Shown one piece after another: positions 23,972 through 30,740 of a stretch of DNA of 64,000 bases. Numbering within the stretch: position 1 is the first letter of the stretch; every line of letters begins with the position of its first letter. Below the pieces are notes generated by a model. It did not search any database and had not been told where the DNA came from. It saw nothing but the letters and a program-made list of their open reading frames with translations. The stretch comes from Bacteroidales bacterium UBA2712 (lineage in GTDB: Bacteria; Bacteroidota; Bacteroidia; Bacteroidales; Paludibacteraceae). The DNA lies in assembly GCA_002354055.1 (NCBI GenBank), contig DEKW01000012.1:124001-188000 (forward strand), written 5' to 3'. The translations under genes and the position numbers were made by a program.

Positions 23972-26523
23972 AACCAGCGGACGTAGCAGAAGTCCATGCG
24001 GTGGGGCAGGAGCTCGTTCTGCGGATACATACGCAGACCGAATTTCATGCCGCCGGCATAGTCGAGCTGATATACGTTCTCGAAGAACAAGTGGCTGCCC
24101 TCTGCCTTTTTCAACAACAGCGGCTCTACCTCGTACAGCTTGTCATTGTTGTGGGTCGAGGTGCGGATAGCTACGAGCTCTACGCCGAGACCCTTGTCGT
24201 TCAGACCCTTGGTGTCCAGCTCTACCTGTATCTTAACCTTGTCGCCCACATTGAGGTTTTGCAGGTTTTCAGATTTGTAAACCACCTCTATCTCGTCCCA
24301 ATGCTCTACCATGTTCTCTTTCCATGCAGCGATCTCTTTGGCCACCTTGTAGTGGTCCGCACTGAGGAGCTTGTGACGCTTTGCGAGTTTGTTGTAGAAC
24401 TTCTCGAAATAGTCATCGATCATGCGCTTCATGGTGAAACGCGGGGTGATCTTCGTTACGGAGTTCTTGATATACTGGATCCACTCGGGGCTGTAGCCCT
24501 TGCTGTTTTTTGCGTAGTAGAGCGGGATGATCTCGTTCTCGAGCATCTGGTAGATGGTAGCGGCATCGAGCTGATCCTGGTGCGCCTGGTTCTCGTAGGT
24601 GCGGTGCTCGGTCAGCGCCCAGCCTGCGCCCTCTACGTAACCCTCGTACCACCATCCGTCCTTGACGGAGAAGTTGAGTACGCCGTTCATCTGCGCTTTC
24701 TCACCGGATGTACCGGAAGCCTCCAGCGGACGGGTAGGCGTGTTCAGCCAGATATCCACACCGGAGATGAGGCGTTTAGCGAGACGCATATCGTAGTTCT
24801 CGAGGAAGATGATCTTACCCAGGAACTGCGGCATACGGCTGATCTCGATGATGCGCTTGATCAGGCCCTGACCACCGCCATCAGCAGGGTGCGCCTTACC
24901 GGTGAAGAGGAACTGTACCGGATAGTTCGGGTTGTTCACCAGCTTATCCAGACGCTCCAGATCGGTGAAGAGCAGGTGCGCACGTTTGTAGGTAGCGAAA
25001 CGGCGACCGAAACCGATGATGAGGTTATTCGGGTTCATCTCGTTCAGCGCGCGGACGATACGGGCAGGATCACCCTGGCTCTTCATCCAATCCTCGCGGA
25101 ACTTCTCCTTGATATAATCCATCATCTTGCGTTTCAGGCTCATACGCGTAGCCCAGATTACTGCATCAGGGATATCTGCGTACGGCTTCCACATCTCCAT
25201 ATTCGATTGGTCATGGATCCACTCTTTCGGCAGGTATTTGGCATAGATCTCTTTCCACTCATGAGCAGCCCAAGTAGGCATGTGTACGCCGTTGGTGACG
25301 TAGTCCACGTGCAGCTCCTCAGGGAAGTAACCCGGCCAAACGGGGCTGAACATCTTCTTCGATACCTCGCCGTGGAGCCACGATACACCGTTCGCTTCCT
25401 GGCAGGTGTTGAGGGCGAATACGGACATCGAGAACTTCTCGGTGTTGTCGTCCGGATTCGTGCGGCCCATGCCGATGAGGTCATGCCACTCGATACCCAG
25501 CTTTTCTGCGTACTCGCTCATGTATTTGTAGAAGAGCCCCTCCTCGAAATAGTCGTGGCCTGCGGGCACCGGCGTATGGCAGGTGTAGAGACCCGAAGCA
25601 CGAACGACTTCTTTCGCTTGGTTGAAGGTCAGGCCGTCCTCTTGTACCAAGTCCACGAGGCGTTGCAGACCCATGAGCGCTGCGTGACCCTCGTTGCAGT
25701 GATACACATCCTTCTTGATGCCGAGTTTCTTCAGCGCCAACATACCACCGATACCCAACAGGATCTCCTGTTTGATACGGTTCTCCCAGTCACCGCCGTA
25801 GAGCTGGTGGGTGATCTGACGATCCCACTCGCTGTTGAGCTCGTTGTCGGTATCCAGCAGGTACAGGTCCATGCGGCCTACTGCTACGCGCCAGAGATAT
25901 GCCTTCACGGTGCGGCCCGGATAAGGAACCTCGACAATCATGTTCGAGCCGTCTTTCTCCTTCACCTGCGTGATAGGCAGGTTAGCGAAGTTCTGCGCCT
26001 CGTAGTTAGCAATCTGCTGACCTTCCGGAGAGAGCGTTTGGGTGAAATAGCCGTAGCGATAGAGGAAACCGATAGCCGTCATATCCACGTTGCAATCCGA
26101 TGCCTCTTTGATGTAGTCGCCCGCCAAGATACCCAGACCACCGGAATAAATCTTCAACACGTGGGTCAGACCGTACTCCATGGAGAAATAAGCGATGGTC
26201 GGTTTTTTCTTGTCTTTCGGGGTGTCCATGTACGCGCGGAACTCGGTATATACCTTGTTCAGCTGTTTCATGAACTTCTCATCCTTGGTTAACTCTACCA
26301 TACGGTCGTAGCTGATGATGTTCAGCAGGACGATCGGGTTCGAGTTGGCGCGATGCCATGCGTCATTGTCGATGTAGCGGAACAGATCCTTTGCGTCTGC
26401 GTTCCAGCTCCACCATACGTTGTACGCGAGCTCTTGCAGCTTGCTCAACTCAGCAGGAAGCGTGGCGTGAATATTGCACTCCTTCCAAATAGGCTGGTTG
26501 ACATTACTTACTTTTACTTTCAT
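23968..26523 (-). CDS. glgP: Alpha-glucan (glycogen) phosphorylase
   Basis: PLP enzyme that releases glucose-1-phosphate from glycogen. At 851 aa it belongs to the short TIGR02094-type alpha-glucan phosphorylases. Visible family segments are the N-terminal YNVWWSWNADAKDLF, substrate-site KIYSGGLGILAGDYIKEASD, and the PLP lysine region EASGTSGEKAQMNGVLNFS, where the Lys forms the Schiff base, followed by DGWWYEGY. It is a single-gene transcript with its own promoter and terminator. The other glycogen genes (GH57, GT4, debranching) are in the 35-40 kb cluster. Confidence 0.96.
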   Translation of the reverse strand: MKVKVSNVNQPIWKECNIHATLPAELSKLQELAYNVWWSWNADAKDLFRYIDNDAWHRANSNPIVLLNIISYDRMVELTKDEKFMKQLNKVYTEFRAYMDTPKDKKKPTIAYFSMEYGLTHVLKIYSGGLGILAGDYIKEASDCNVDMTAIGFLYRYGYFTQTLSPEGQQIANYEAQNFANLPITQVKEKDGSNMIVEVPYPGRTVKAYLWRVAVGRMDLYLLDTDNELNSEWDRQITHQLYGGDWENRIKQEILLGIGGMLALKKLGIKKDVYHCNEGHAALMGLQRLVDLVQEDGLTFNQAKEVVRASGLYTCHTPVPAGHDYFEEGLFYKYMSEYAEKLGIEWHDLIGMGRTNPDDNTEKFSMSVFALNTCQEANGVSWLHGEVSKKMFSPVWPGYFPEELHVDYVTNGVHMPTWAAHEWKEIYAKYLPKEWIHDQSNMEMWKPYADIPDAVIWATRMSLKRKMMDYIKEKFREDWMKSQGDPARIVRALNEMNPNNLIIGFGRRFATYKRAHLLFTDLERLDKLVNNPNYPVQFLFTGKAHPADGGGQGLIKRIIEISRMPQFLGKIIFLENYDMRLAKRLISGVDIWLNTPTRPLEASGTSGEKAQMNGVLNFSVKDGWWYEGYVEGAGWALTEHRTYENQAHQDQLDAATIYQMLENEIIPLYYAKNSKGYSPEWIQYIKNSVTKITPRFTMKRMIDDYFEKFYNKLAKRHKLLSADHYKVAKEIAAWKENMVEHWDEIEVVYKSENLQNLNVGDKVKIQVELDTKGLNDKGLGVELVAIRTSTHNNDKLYEVEPLLLKKAEGSHLFFENVYQLDYAGGMKFGLRMYPQNELLPHRMDFCYVRWL

Positions 26524-26568
26524 TATTCTATTTAGTTTTTTATTATAATTATCCGTTTTTACGCATAT

Positions 26569-26602
26569 TTTCCCAGGCTTCCCGGGGCTTCCGGGAGGTC
26601 TA
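26569..26602. repeat. Word array (TTCCCGGGGC) in the glgP leader
   Basis: Three degenerate 10-bp copies (TTCCCAGGC, TTCCCGGGGC, TTCCGGGAGG) between the glgP promoter and start codon. Confidence 0.7.
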
Positions 26603-26618
26603 GTTCAAAAATCGAGCG

Positions 26619-26649
26619 CAAAATTACTATTTTTTTTTGAAATATGCAA
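26619..26649 (-). promoter_or_regulatory. glgP promoter
   Basis: Minus strand: TTGCATATTTC, then TAATTTTG. It overlaps the plus-strand promoter at 26636-26666, so the two divergent units may compete. Confidence 0.85.
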
Positions 26650-26666
26650 GAATTTTTGTAATTTTG
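26636..26666 (+). promoter_or_regulatory. Promoter of the RNB-S1 gene
   Basis: TTTG, 19 nt, TAATTTTG; face to face with the glgP promoter and about 40 nt upstream of the RNB-S1 ATG. Confidence 0.82.
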
Positions 26667-26706
26667 CACCCGATATTGCAAAATTATGTACTCTAAATGA
26701 CAAACT

Positions 26707-28098
26707 ATGATAGAAGAAAAAGAAATACTCCGGCGGCGCGACATGCGTGAGACCTTCACTTTTACCATCGATCCGGCGGACGCCAAGGATTTTGATGACG
26801 CGATTTCGTTTCAGGAAGTTGAGGAAGGATTCCAGATAGGTGTGCATATAGCGGATGTGAGTTTCTACGTGCGTCCGGGTACGAAAATAGATGAGGACGC
26901 GTACAAGCGCGGGACCTCCGTCTATCTCGTCGATCGCGTCCTGCCGATGCTCCCCGAGGAGCTGTGCAACGACAAATGTTCGCTTCGACCCGGCGAAGAC
27001 AAACTCTGCATGTCCGTCATCTTCACGATGGACGCCGACGCCCGGGTGCTCAAGTATAAGATCTGCCGCACCGTCATCCGCTCCGACGCGCGCCTCAACT
27101 ACGACGAGGCGCAGGAGATTATTATGGCAAATCAGACTGGCGAGACACTATCGAGAGAGAATCGGAACGGGGGGATTACGGGGGAAAAAGCGAGTCTGAA
27201 GCAGGCTCTTGCTACCCTCAACGCCCTCGCCGGTAAACTCCGCGCGGAGCGGATTGCCAACGGTGCGCTCACCATCGAGCAGGACGAGATGCGCTTCCGA
27301 CTGGATAAAAACGGCTTCCCAACGGAGATCTATTTTGAGCAACCTAACGAGGCGCACCACCTCATCGAGGAGTTCATGCTCCTCGCCAACCGTACGGTAG
27401 CCAAAGCCGTCGGCTCCGGAAGACCCTTCGTATATCGTGTACACGACCTGCCTGACGGCGAGAAACTTGAGAACGCGAAACAGTTTCAGAAGCGCTTCCC
27501 GCAGCTCCGCAACGCCTACGACCTGCTCACCATCCGCGCACAGGCCAAAGCCGTTTATTCGACCTATAACATCGGTCACTACGGTCTCGCCTTTACCCAT
27601 TATACCCATTTCACCTCGCCTATCCGCCGCTATCCGGACCTGATGGTACACCGGCTCGTGGACAAATATATCCTCACGGGCAAGAAAGAGACCATGACCC
27701 GCGAGCAGATGGAGGAGATGTGTGAGCATTGTTCCGCCTGTGAGCAGGAGGCCGCGCAAGCCGAACGCGACTCCATCAAGATGTTCCAAGCCATGTGGAT
27801 CACCTCTCACGTCGGCGAGATCCTACCGGGACACATCTCCGGCGTGACGGATTTCGGACTCTTTGTCCAACTCGACGAGAGTCGCTGCGAAGGACTTGTG
27901 CATATCACGAAGATCGGCGCGCAGGGCGAGTACTGGCAGTATGACGAGAAGAACTATCGCCTTGTCTGCGAGCATGGGAAGAAAGCCTACACCCTCGGCG
28001 ATCCCGTCGTGGTCCAAGTCGTTCGAGCGGACGTCAATAAAGGGCAGATTGACTTCGAATTTGTGGCCGAAGAGCCAATAATAGACCAAAAATCATAA
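26707..28098 (+). CDS. Short RNase R-like exoribonuclease (RNB + S1 only)
   Basis: A 3'-5' exoribonuclease of the RNase II/R family. The protein starts almost at the RNB catalytic domain: residue 12 onward reads RDMRETFTFTIDPADAKDFD, with the catalytic Asp cluster. It continues through HLIEEFMLLANRTVA and HYTHFTSPIRRYPDLMVHRL (active-site Arg) to a C-terminal S1 domain (GHISGVTDFGLFVQLDE). The N-terminal helix-turn-helix and two cold-shock domains of normal RNase R (~700 aa) are absent. An intact promoter lies 40 bp upstream, leaving no room for them. It is probably active on RNA, but with altered substrate entry. A 20-aa insert (about 148-162) is unusual. Confidence 0.85.
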   Translation: MIEEKEILRRRDMRETFTFTIDPADAKDFDDAISFQEVEEGFQIGVHIADVSFYVRPGTKIDEDAYKRGTSVYLVDRVLPMLPEELCNDKCSLRPGEDKLCMSVIFTMDADARVLKYKICRTVIRSDARLNYDEAQEIIMANQTGETLSRENRNGGITGEKASLKQALATLNALAGKLRAERIANGALTIEQDEMRFRLDKNGFPTEIYFEQPNEAHHLIEEFMLLANRTVAKAVGSGRPFVYRVHDLPDGEKLENAKQFQKRFPQLRNAYDLLTIRAQAKAVYSTYNIGHYGLAFTHYTHFTSPIRRYPDLMVHRLVDKYILTGKKETMTREQMEEMCEHCSACEQEAAQAERDSIKMFQAMWITSHVGEILPGHISGVTDFGLFVQLDESRCEGLVHITKIGAQGEYWQYDEKNYRLVCEHGKKAYTLGDPVVVQVVRADVNKGQIDFEFVAEEPIIDQKS

Positions 28099-28112
28099 AT
28101 CAGGGCTAAAAA

Positions 28113-28144
28113 TTTGCGTATTTGCGAATTTTTCTGTATCTTTG
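28113..28144 (+). promoter_or_regulatory. Promoter of the 28153 gene, near-leaderless
   Basis: TTTGC, 19 nt, TATCTTTG, ending only 8 bases before the ATG at 28153. The transcript would have almost no 5' UTR. Confidence 0.8.
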
Positions 28145-28152
28145 CACTCGAA

Positions 28153-28896
28153 ATGAGAAAAATCGCCTTCATACTAACCCTTTGCGCCTTCGTCTTATGC
28201 GCGCACGCGGAAACCTTATTATTACACACGGGTGCACGCGTGCAAGGACAAATCATCTTCCAGAACGAGGAGGTGATCATCATCCGCAATGCCGACGGTG
28301 CACGGTTTCAATACCCCCGCGCGGATGTGAAGGCGGTTCTGACCGATGAGGAGGTGGCTGCCGAGAAAGCAGACCTTCCTGCCGTAACGGAGGAAGAGAT
28401 CACGACCTCCAAGAAGGCTTCCATCCTTTTGGAACTCGCCGGCGGCGGTGCGTATCTGTCCGGCCCCGAGTACGGCGGCGCGGCGTCCGTCGATCTGCTG
28501 GTGGGATCTCATCATATCAAGGACCGCCACCTGTTCATCGGCGGAGGTCTGGGGTATCACGGGATCTTTATGGGAGAGAAGAAGGTCTATAACTTCCTGC
28601 CGATTCAGGCAGCCGTCCGAATGCCGCTGACGGAGGATAAGCATGCGCCGGTTTTCGGAGCTGCGTTGGGTTACGGCGTGGCGCTGTCCAAAGACTACGT
28701 AGGGGGGCTTTATGCCGGACTCGATTTCGGATATCGGTGCCAGATCAATCCCAAATCAGCGGTCGGTCTGGTCTTCTTTACCCATTACCAACAGGCGAAA
28801 ATTTTAGCAGAAGAGTCCATAGAGGGAGTCAGCTTCGAGGGAAAAGTAGGACGGAACCTCTTTTCCTTCGGTGCGAAATTTACTCTTTATTTCTAA
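28153..28896 (+). CDS. Outer-membrane beta-barrel-like secreted protein
   Basis: A 247-aa protein with a signal peptide (MRKIAFILTLCAFVLCAHA). An N-terminal segment (LLLHTGARVQGQIIFQNEEV IIIRNADG) is like the small SH3-like domains found before Bacteroidetes barrels. The C-terminal ~150 residues consist of alternating amphipathic strands ending in FSFGAKFTLYF, with the terminal aromatic typical of outer-membrane barrels. I do not recognise a named family. An upstream in-frame ATG (28114) lies in the promoter and is rejected. The 58-aa gene follows 6 bp later and is probably co-transcribed. Confidence 0.75.
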   Translation: MRKIAFILTLCAFVLCAHAETLLLHTGARVQGQIIFQNEEVIIIRNADGARFQYPRADVKAVLTDEEVAAEKADLPAVTEEEITTSKKASILLELAGGGAYLSGPEYGGAASVDLLVGSHHIKDRHLFIGGGLGYHGIFMGEKKVYNFLPIQAAVRMPLTEDKHAPVFGAALGYGVALSKDYVGGLYAGLDFGYRCQINPKSAVGLVFFTHYQQAKILAEESIEGVSFEGKVGRNLFSFGAKFTLYF

Positions 28897-28902
28897 TCCC
28901 CG

Positions 28903-29079
28903 ATGAAGTCCCCGCGCGAACATAGAGTCTCCATTCTCCTGAACGCCAGCGAGCAAAAGATGCTGGATCGTTTCTGCGCGCAGTATGGAGTCAAGAACAA
29001 GAGCCGCCTCATTCGCGAGACACTCATGCGGGCAATCCTTCGCCAGTTAGACAAAGATCAACCGACACTGTTTGACTAA
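28903..29079 (+). CDS. Small ribbon-helix-helix-like protein, 58 aa
   Basis: A short gene (MKSPREHRVSILLNASEQKM to DQPTLFD). The pattern is a basic beta-strand (HRVSILLNASE) followed by two helices (QKMLDRFCAQYG and KSRLIRETLMRAILRQLD). This fits the ribbon-helix-helix fold of CopG/Arc-type DNA binders and resembles a short conserved Bacteroidetes protein. It lies 6 bp after the barrel gene and is closed by the terminator at 29091-29113. The DNA target and role are unknown. Confidence 0.75.
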   Translation: MKSPREHRVSILLNASEQKMLDRFCAQYGVKNKSRLIRETLMRAILRQLDKDQPTLFD

Positions 29080-29090
29080 CAGATACGAAA

Positions 29091-29113
29091 AACGCCTCCT
29101 TGCGGGAGGCGTT
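29091..29113. terminator. Bidirectional terminator between the RHH gene and rpoD
   Basis: AACGCCTCC / GGAGGCGTT stem, 5-nt loop; A-rich on one side and T-rich on the other. It can serve both convergent units. Confidence 0.85.
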
Positions 29114-29118
29114 GTCTT

Positions 29119-29163
29119 TAACTCCTGAACTCGTTCATTCGTTCACTCGTTCATTCGTTATCA
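29119..29163. repeat. Intergenic 8-bp array (CTCGTTCA/TTCGTTCA)
   Basis: Four exact-period 8-bp copies of CTCGTTCA/TTCGTTCA between the terminator and the rpoD stop codon, reaching the stop codon itself. Confidence 0.88.
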
Positions 29164-30021
29164 TCCAAGGTAAGTCTGCAGGATGTGACTGCGTTGACCG
29201 GAGTTCAGTTTGCGGATGGCTTTCTCCTTGATCTGACGCACACGTTCGCGGGTGAGATGGAGCTCATCGCCGATCTCCTCCAGCGTCTTTTCCGGCGTGC
29301 CGATACCGAAGAACTTACGTAAGATATCCGCTTCACGGGGAGTCAGCGTAGCTAACGCGCGACCGATCTCGGTGGAGAGCGACTCGTTTATCAGGCCACG
29401 GTCCGCATTCGGCGAATCCTCGTTGACCATAACGTCAATCAGACTGTTGTCCTCTCCTTCTACAAACGGCGCATCGACACTCACGTGACGACCGGACATC
29501 TTCAGCGTCTCCGCAATCTTATCTACCGGGATATCCAGCATCTCAGCTAACTCTTCCGCACTCGGCTTACGCTCGTGCTCTTGCTCGAAACGCTGGTAGG
29601 CTTTGTTGATCTTATTCATCGAGCCCACTTGGTTCAGCGGCAGACGTACGATACGACTCTGCTCCGCCAGGGCCTGAAGAATAGATTGACGAATCCACCA
29701 TACTGCGTAGGAAATGAACTTGAATCCGCGTGTCTCATCAAATTTCTCTGCAGCTTTGATCAGACCTAGGTTGCCCTCGTTAATCAAGTCCGGCAAACTC
29801 AATCCTTGGTTCTGATACTGCTTTGCCACAGACACTACGAAGCGTAGGTTGCTGCGAACCAGTTCTTCTAACGCAGCGCGGTCGCCATTACGGATACGAC
29901 CCGCCAACTCTACCTCACGATCCACGGTAATCAACTCCTCACGACCGATCTCCTGGAGATACTTGTCGAGAGAAGCAGACTCACGATTGGTGATTGATTT
30001 TGTAATTTTTAATTGACGCAT
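29161..30021 (-). CDS. rpoD: Primary sigma factor
   Basis: Vegetative sigma factor of Bacteroidetes type, 286 aa, which recognises the -33/-7 promoters seen throughout the window. It starts MRQLKITKSITNRESASLDK, the near-invariant Bacteroidetes N-terminus. It lacks the long acidic region 1.1. Region 2 (GFKFISYAVWWIRQSILQAL), region 3 and region 4 with the helix-turn-helix (LEEIGDELHLTRERVRQIKE) are intact. An open frame upstream to 30096 is ignored. The only promoter found upstream is that of tRNA-Arg (30357-30387), so rpoD is probably on the tRNA transcript. Confidence 0.97.
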   Translation of the reverse strand: MRQLKITKSITNRESASLDKYLQEIGREELITVDREVELAGRIRNGDRAALEELVRSNLRFVVSVAKQYQNQGLSLPDLINEGNLGLIKAAEKFDETRGFKFISYAVWWIRQSILQALAEQSRIVRLPLNQVGSMNKINKAYQRFEQEHERKPSAEELAEMLDIPVDKIAETLKMSGRHVSVDAPFVEGEDNSLIDVMVNEDSPNADRGLINESLSTEIGRALATLTPREADILRKFFGIGTPEKTLEEIGDELHLTRERVRQIKEKAIRKLNSGQRSHILQTYLG

Positions 30022-30088
30022 GTATAATAAGTAATATATACGATGTTTCTTTAATGTACCCCTCTTTACTTTTTTTGTCTTCTGGGGT

Positions 30089-30113
30089 CCCCGCAAATTT
30101 TAATTTGTGGGGA
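30089..30113. other. A/T-centred hairpin in the rpoD leader
   Basis: CCCCGCAAATT and AATTTGTGGGG form an 11-bp stem with one mismatch and a minimal loop, between the tRNA tail copy and rpoD. It could be an RNA processing or attenuation site. There is no T-run on the minus strand. Confidence 0.45.
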
Positions 30114-30120
30114 GAGCGAG

Positions 30121-30137
30121 GTGATCCGGTCGGGATT
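30121..30137 (-). repeat. 17-bp copy of the tRNA-Arg(TCT) 3' end
   Basis: An exact copy of 30234-30250 (GTGATCCGGTCGGGATT on plus), which is the T-arm 3' half, acceptor 3' strand and discriminator of the tRNA. It lies 113 bp downstream of the tRNA in the direction of transcription. Confidence 0.85.
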
Positions 30138-30234
30138 TCTGCGTAATCCCTGCTGCGCGCAGGGCGCTCAGCCCAACCATTCATCCCGCTTTACCTTACA
30201 AGCGAGCTTGCAGTTAAATCGCTATGAACGGTTG

Positions 30235-30308
30235 TGATCCGGTCGGGATTCGAACCCGAGCCCCACAGCTTAGAAGGCTGTTGCTCTATCCAGCTGAGCT
30301 ACCGGACC
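30235..30308 (-). tRNA. tRNA-Arg(TCT)
   Basis: 74-nt cloverleaf on the minus strand: acceptor GGTCCGG pairs with CCGGATC (one G-U), D-arm GCTC-AGCTGGATA-GAGC, anticodon loop CTTCTAA (anticodon TCT), T-arm with GGTTCGAATC. CCA is not encoded. Confidence 0.95.
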
Positions 30309-30356
30309 GCGCCTAACGGCGCACAAAAAGCGTGCCCATTAGGGCAAAAAAGCGCG

Positions 30357-30387
30357 CAAAGGTACAACTTTTTTTTGAATTATGCAA
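30357..30387 (-). promoter_or_regulatory. Promoter of tRNA-Arg(TCT), probably also of rpoD
   Basis: Minus strand: TTGCATAATTC, then TACCTTTG. No other -33/-7 pair was found between the tRNA and rpoD. Confidence 0.8.
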
Positions 30388-30423
30388 GAAAAAAGTGATT
30401 TTTATACCTTTTTACCCGCATTT

Positions 30424-30738
30424 TTACAGAAGAGCATCAAAAAGTTGTGCCAAATCCTGCTTGCGGCAAGCGCCTACATGACGGTTTACCAACTCGCCGT
30501 TGTTGAAGAACAACATCGTCGGGATATTCATGATGCCGTACTCCTCGCAGGTATCGGGGTTGTCGTCCACGTTCAGTTTGCCGACAACAACTTTGCCTTC
30601 GTACTCGTTGGAGAGCTCCTCCAAGATCGGCAGCATCATCTTGCAGGGGCCGCACCAAGCTGCCCAGAAATCTACTACTACCGGTTTGCCTGACGCAATC
30701 ACATCCTTGATGTTCGCGTCCGTAATTTCTACTGTCAT
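30424..30738 (-). CDS. trxA: Thioredoxin
   Basis: A 104-aa cytoplasmic thioredoxin that reduces protein disulfides. The active site is FWAAWCGPCKMM, and the conserved cis-Pro is in MNIPTMLFF. The length and the VDFWA..WCGPC pattern are standard. It starts 2 bp after the clpC-like gene, so it is at the end of the porin-clpC-trxA transcript. Confidence 0.96.
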   Translation of the reverse strand: MTVEITDANIKDVIASGKPVVVDFWAAWCGPCKMMLPILEELSNEYEGKVVVGKLNVDDNPDTCEEYGIMNIPTMLFFNNGELVNRHVGACRKQDLAQLFDALL

Positions 30739-30740
30739 AA

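Noticed and set aside
23962..26292. 776-codon open frame antisense to glgP
   Set aside because: Shadow of a GC-rich coding strand; no family resemblance and no promoter. The minus-strand glgP has all motifs.
26560..28098. Frameshift or sequencing error as cause of the short RNase R
   Set aside because: A complete promoter is placed just upstream of the start and the divergent glgP promoter occupies the rest, so no room for lost N-terminal coding sequence.
30121..30308. Integrated island between the tRNA-Arg tail copies
   Set aside because: Only about 100 bp lie between the copies and no integrase or other gene is there; at most a scar.
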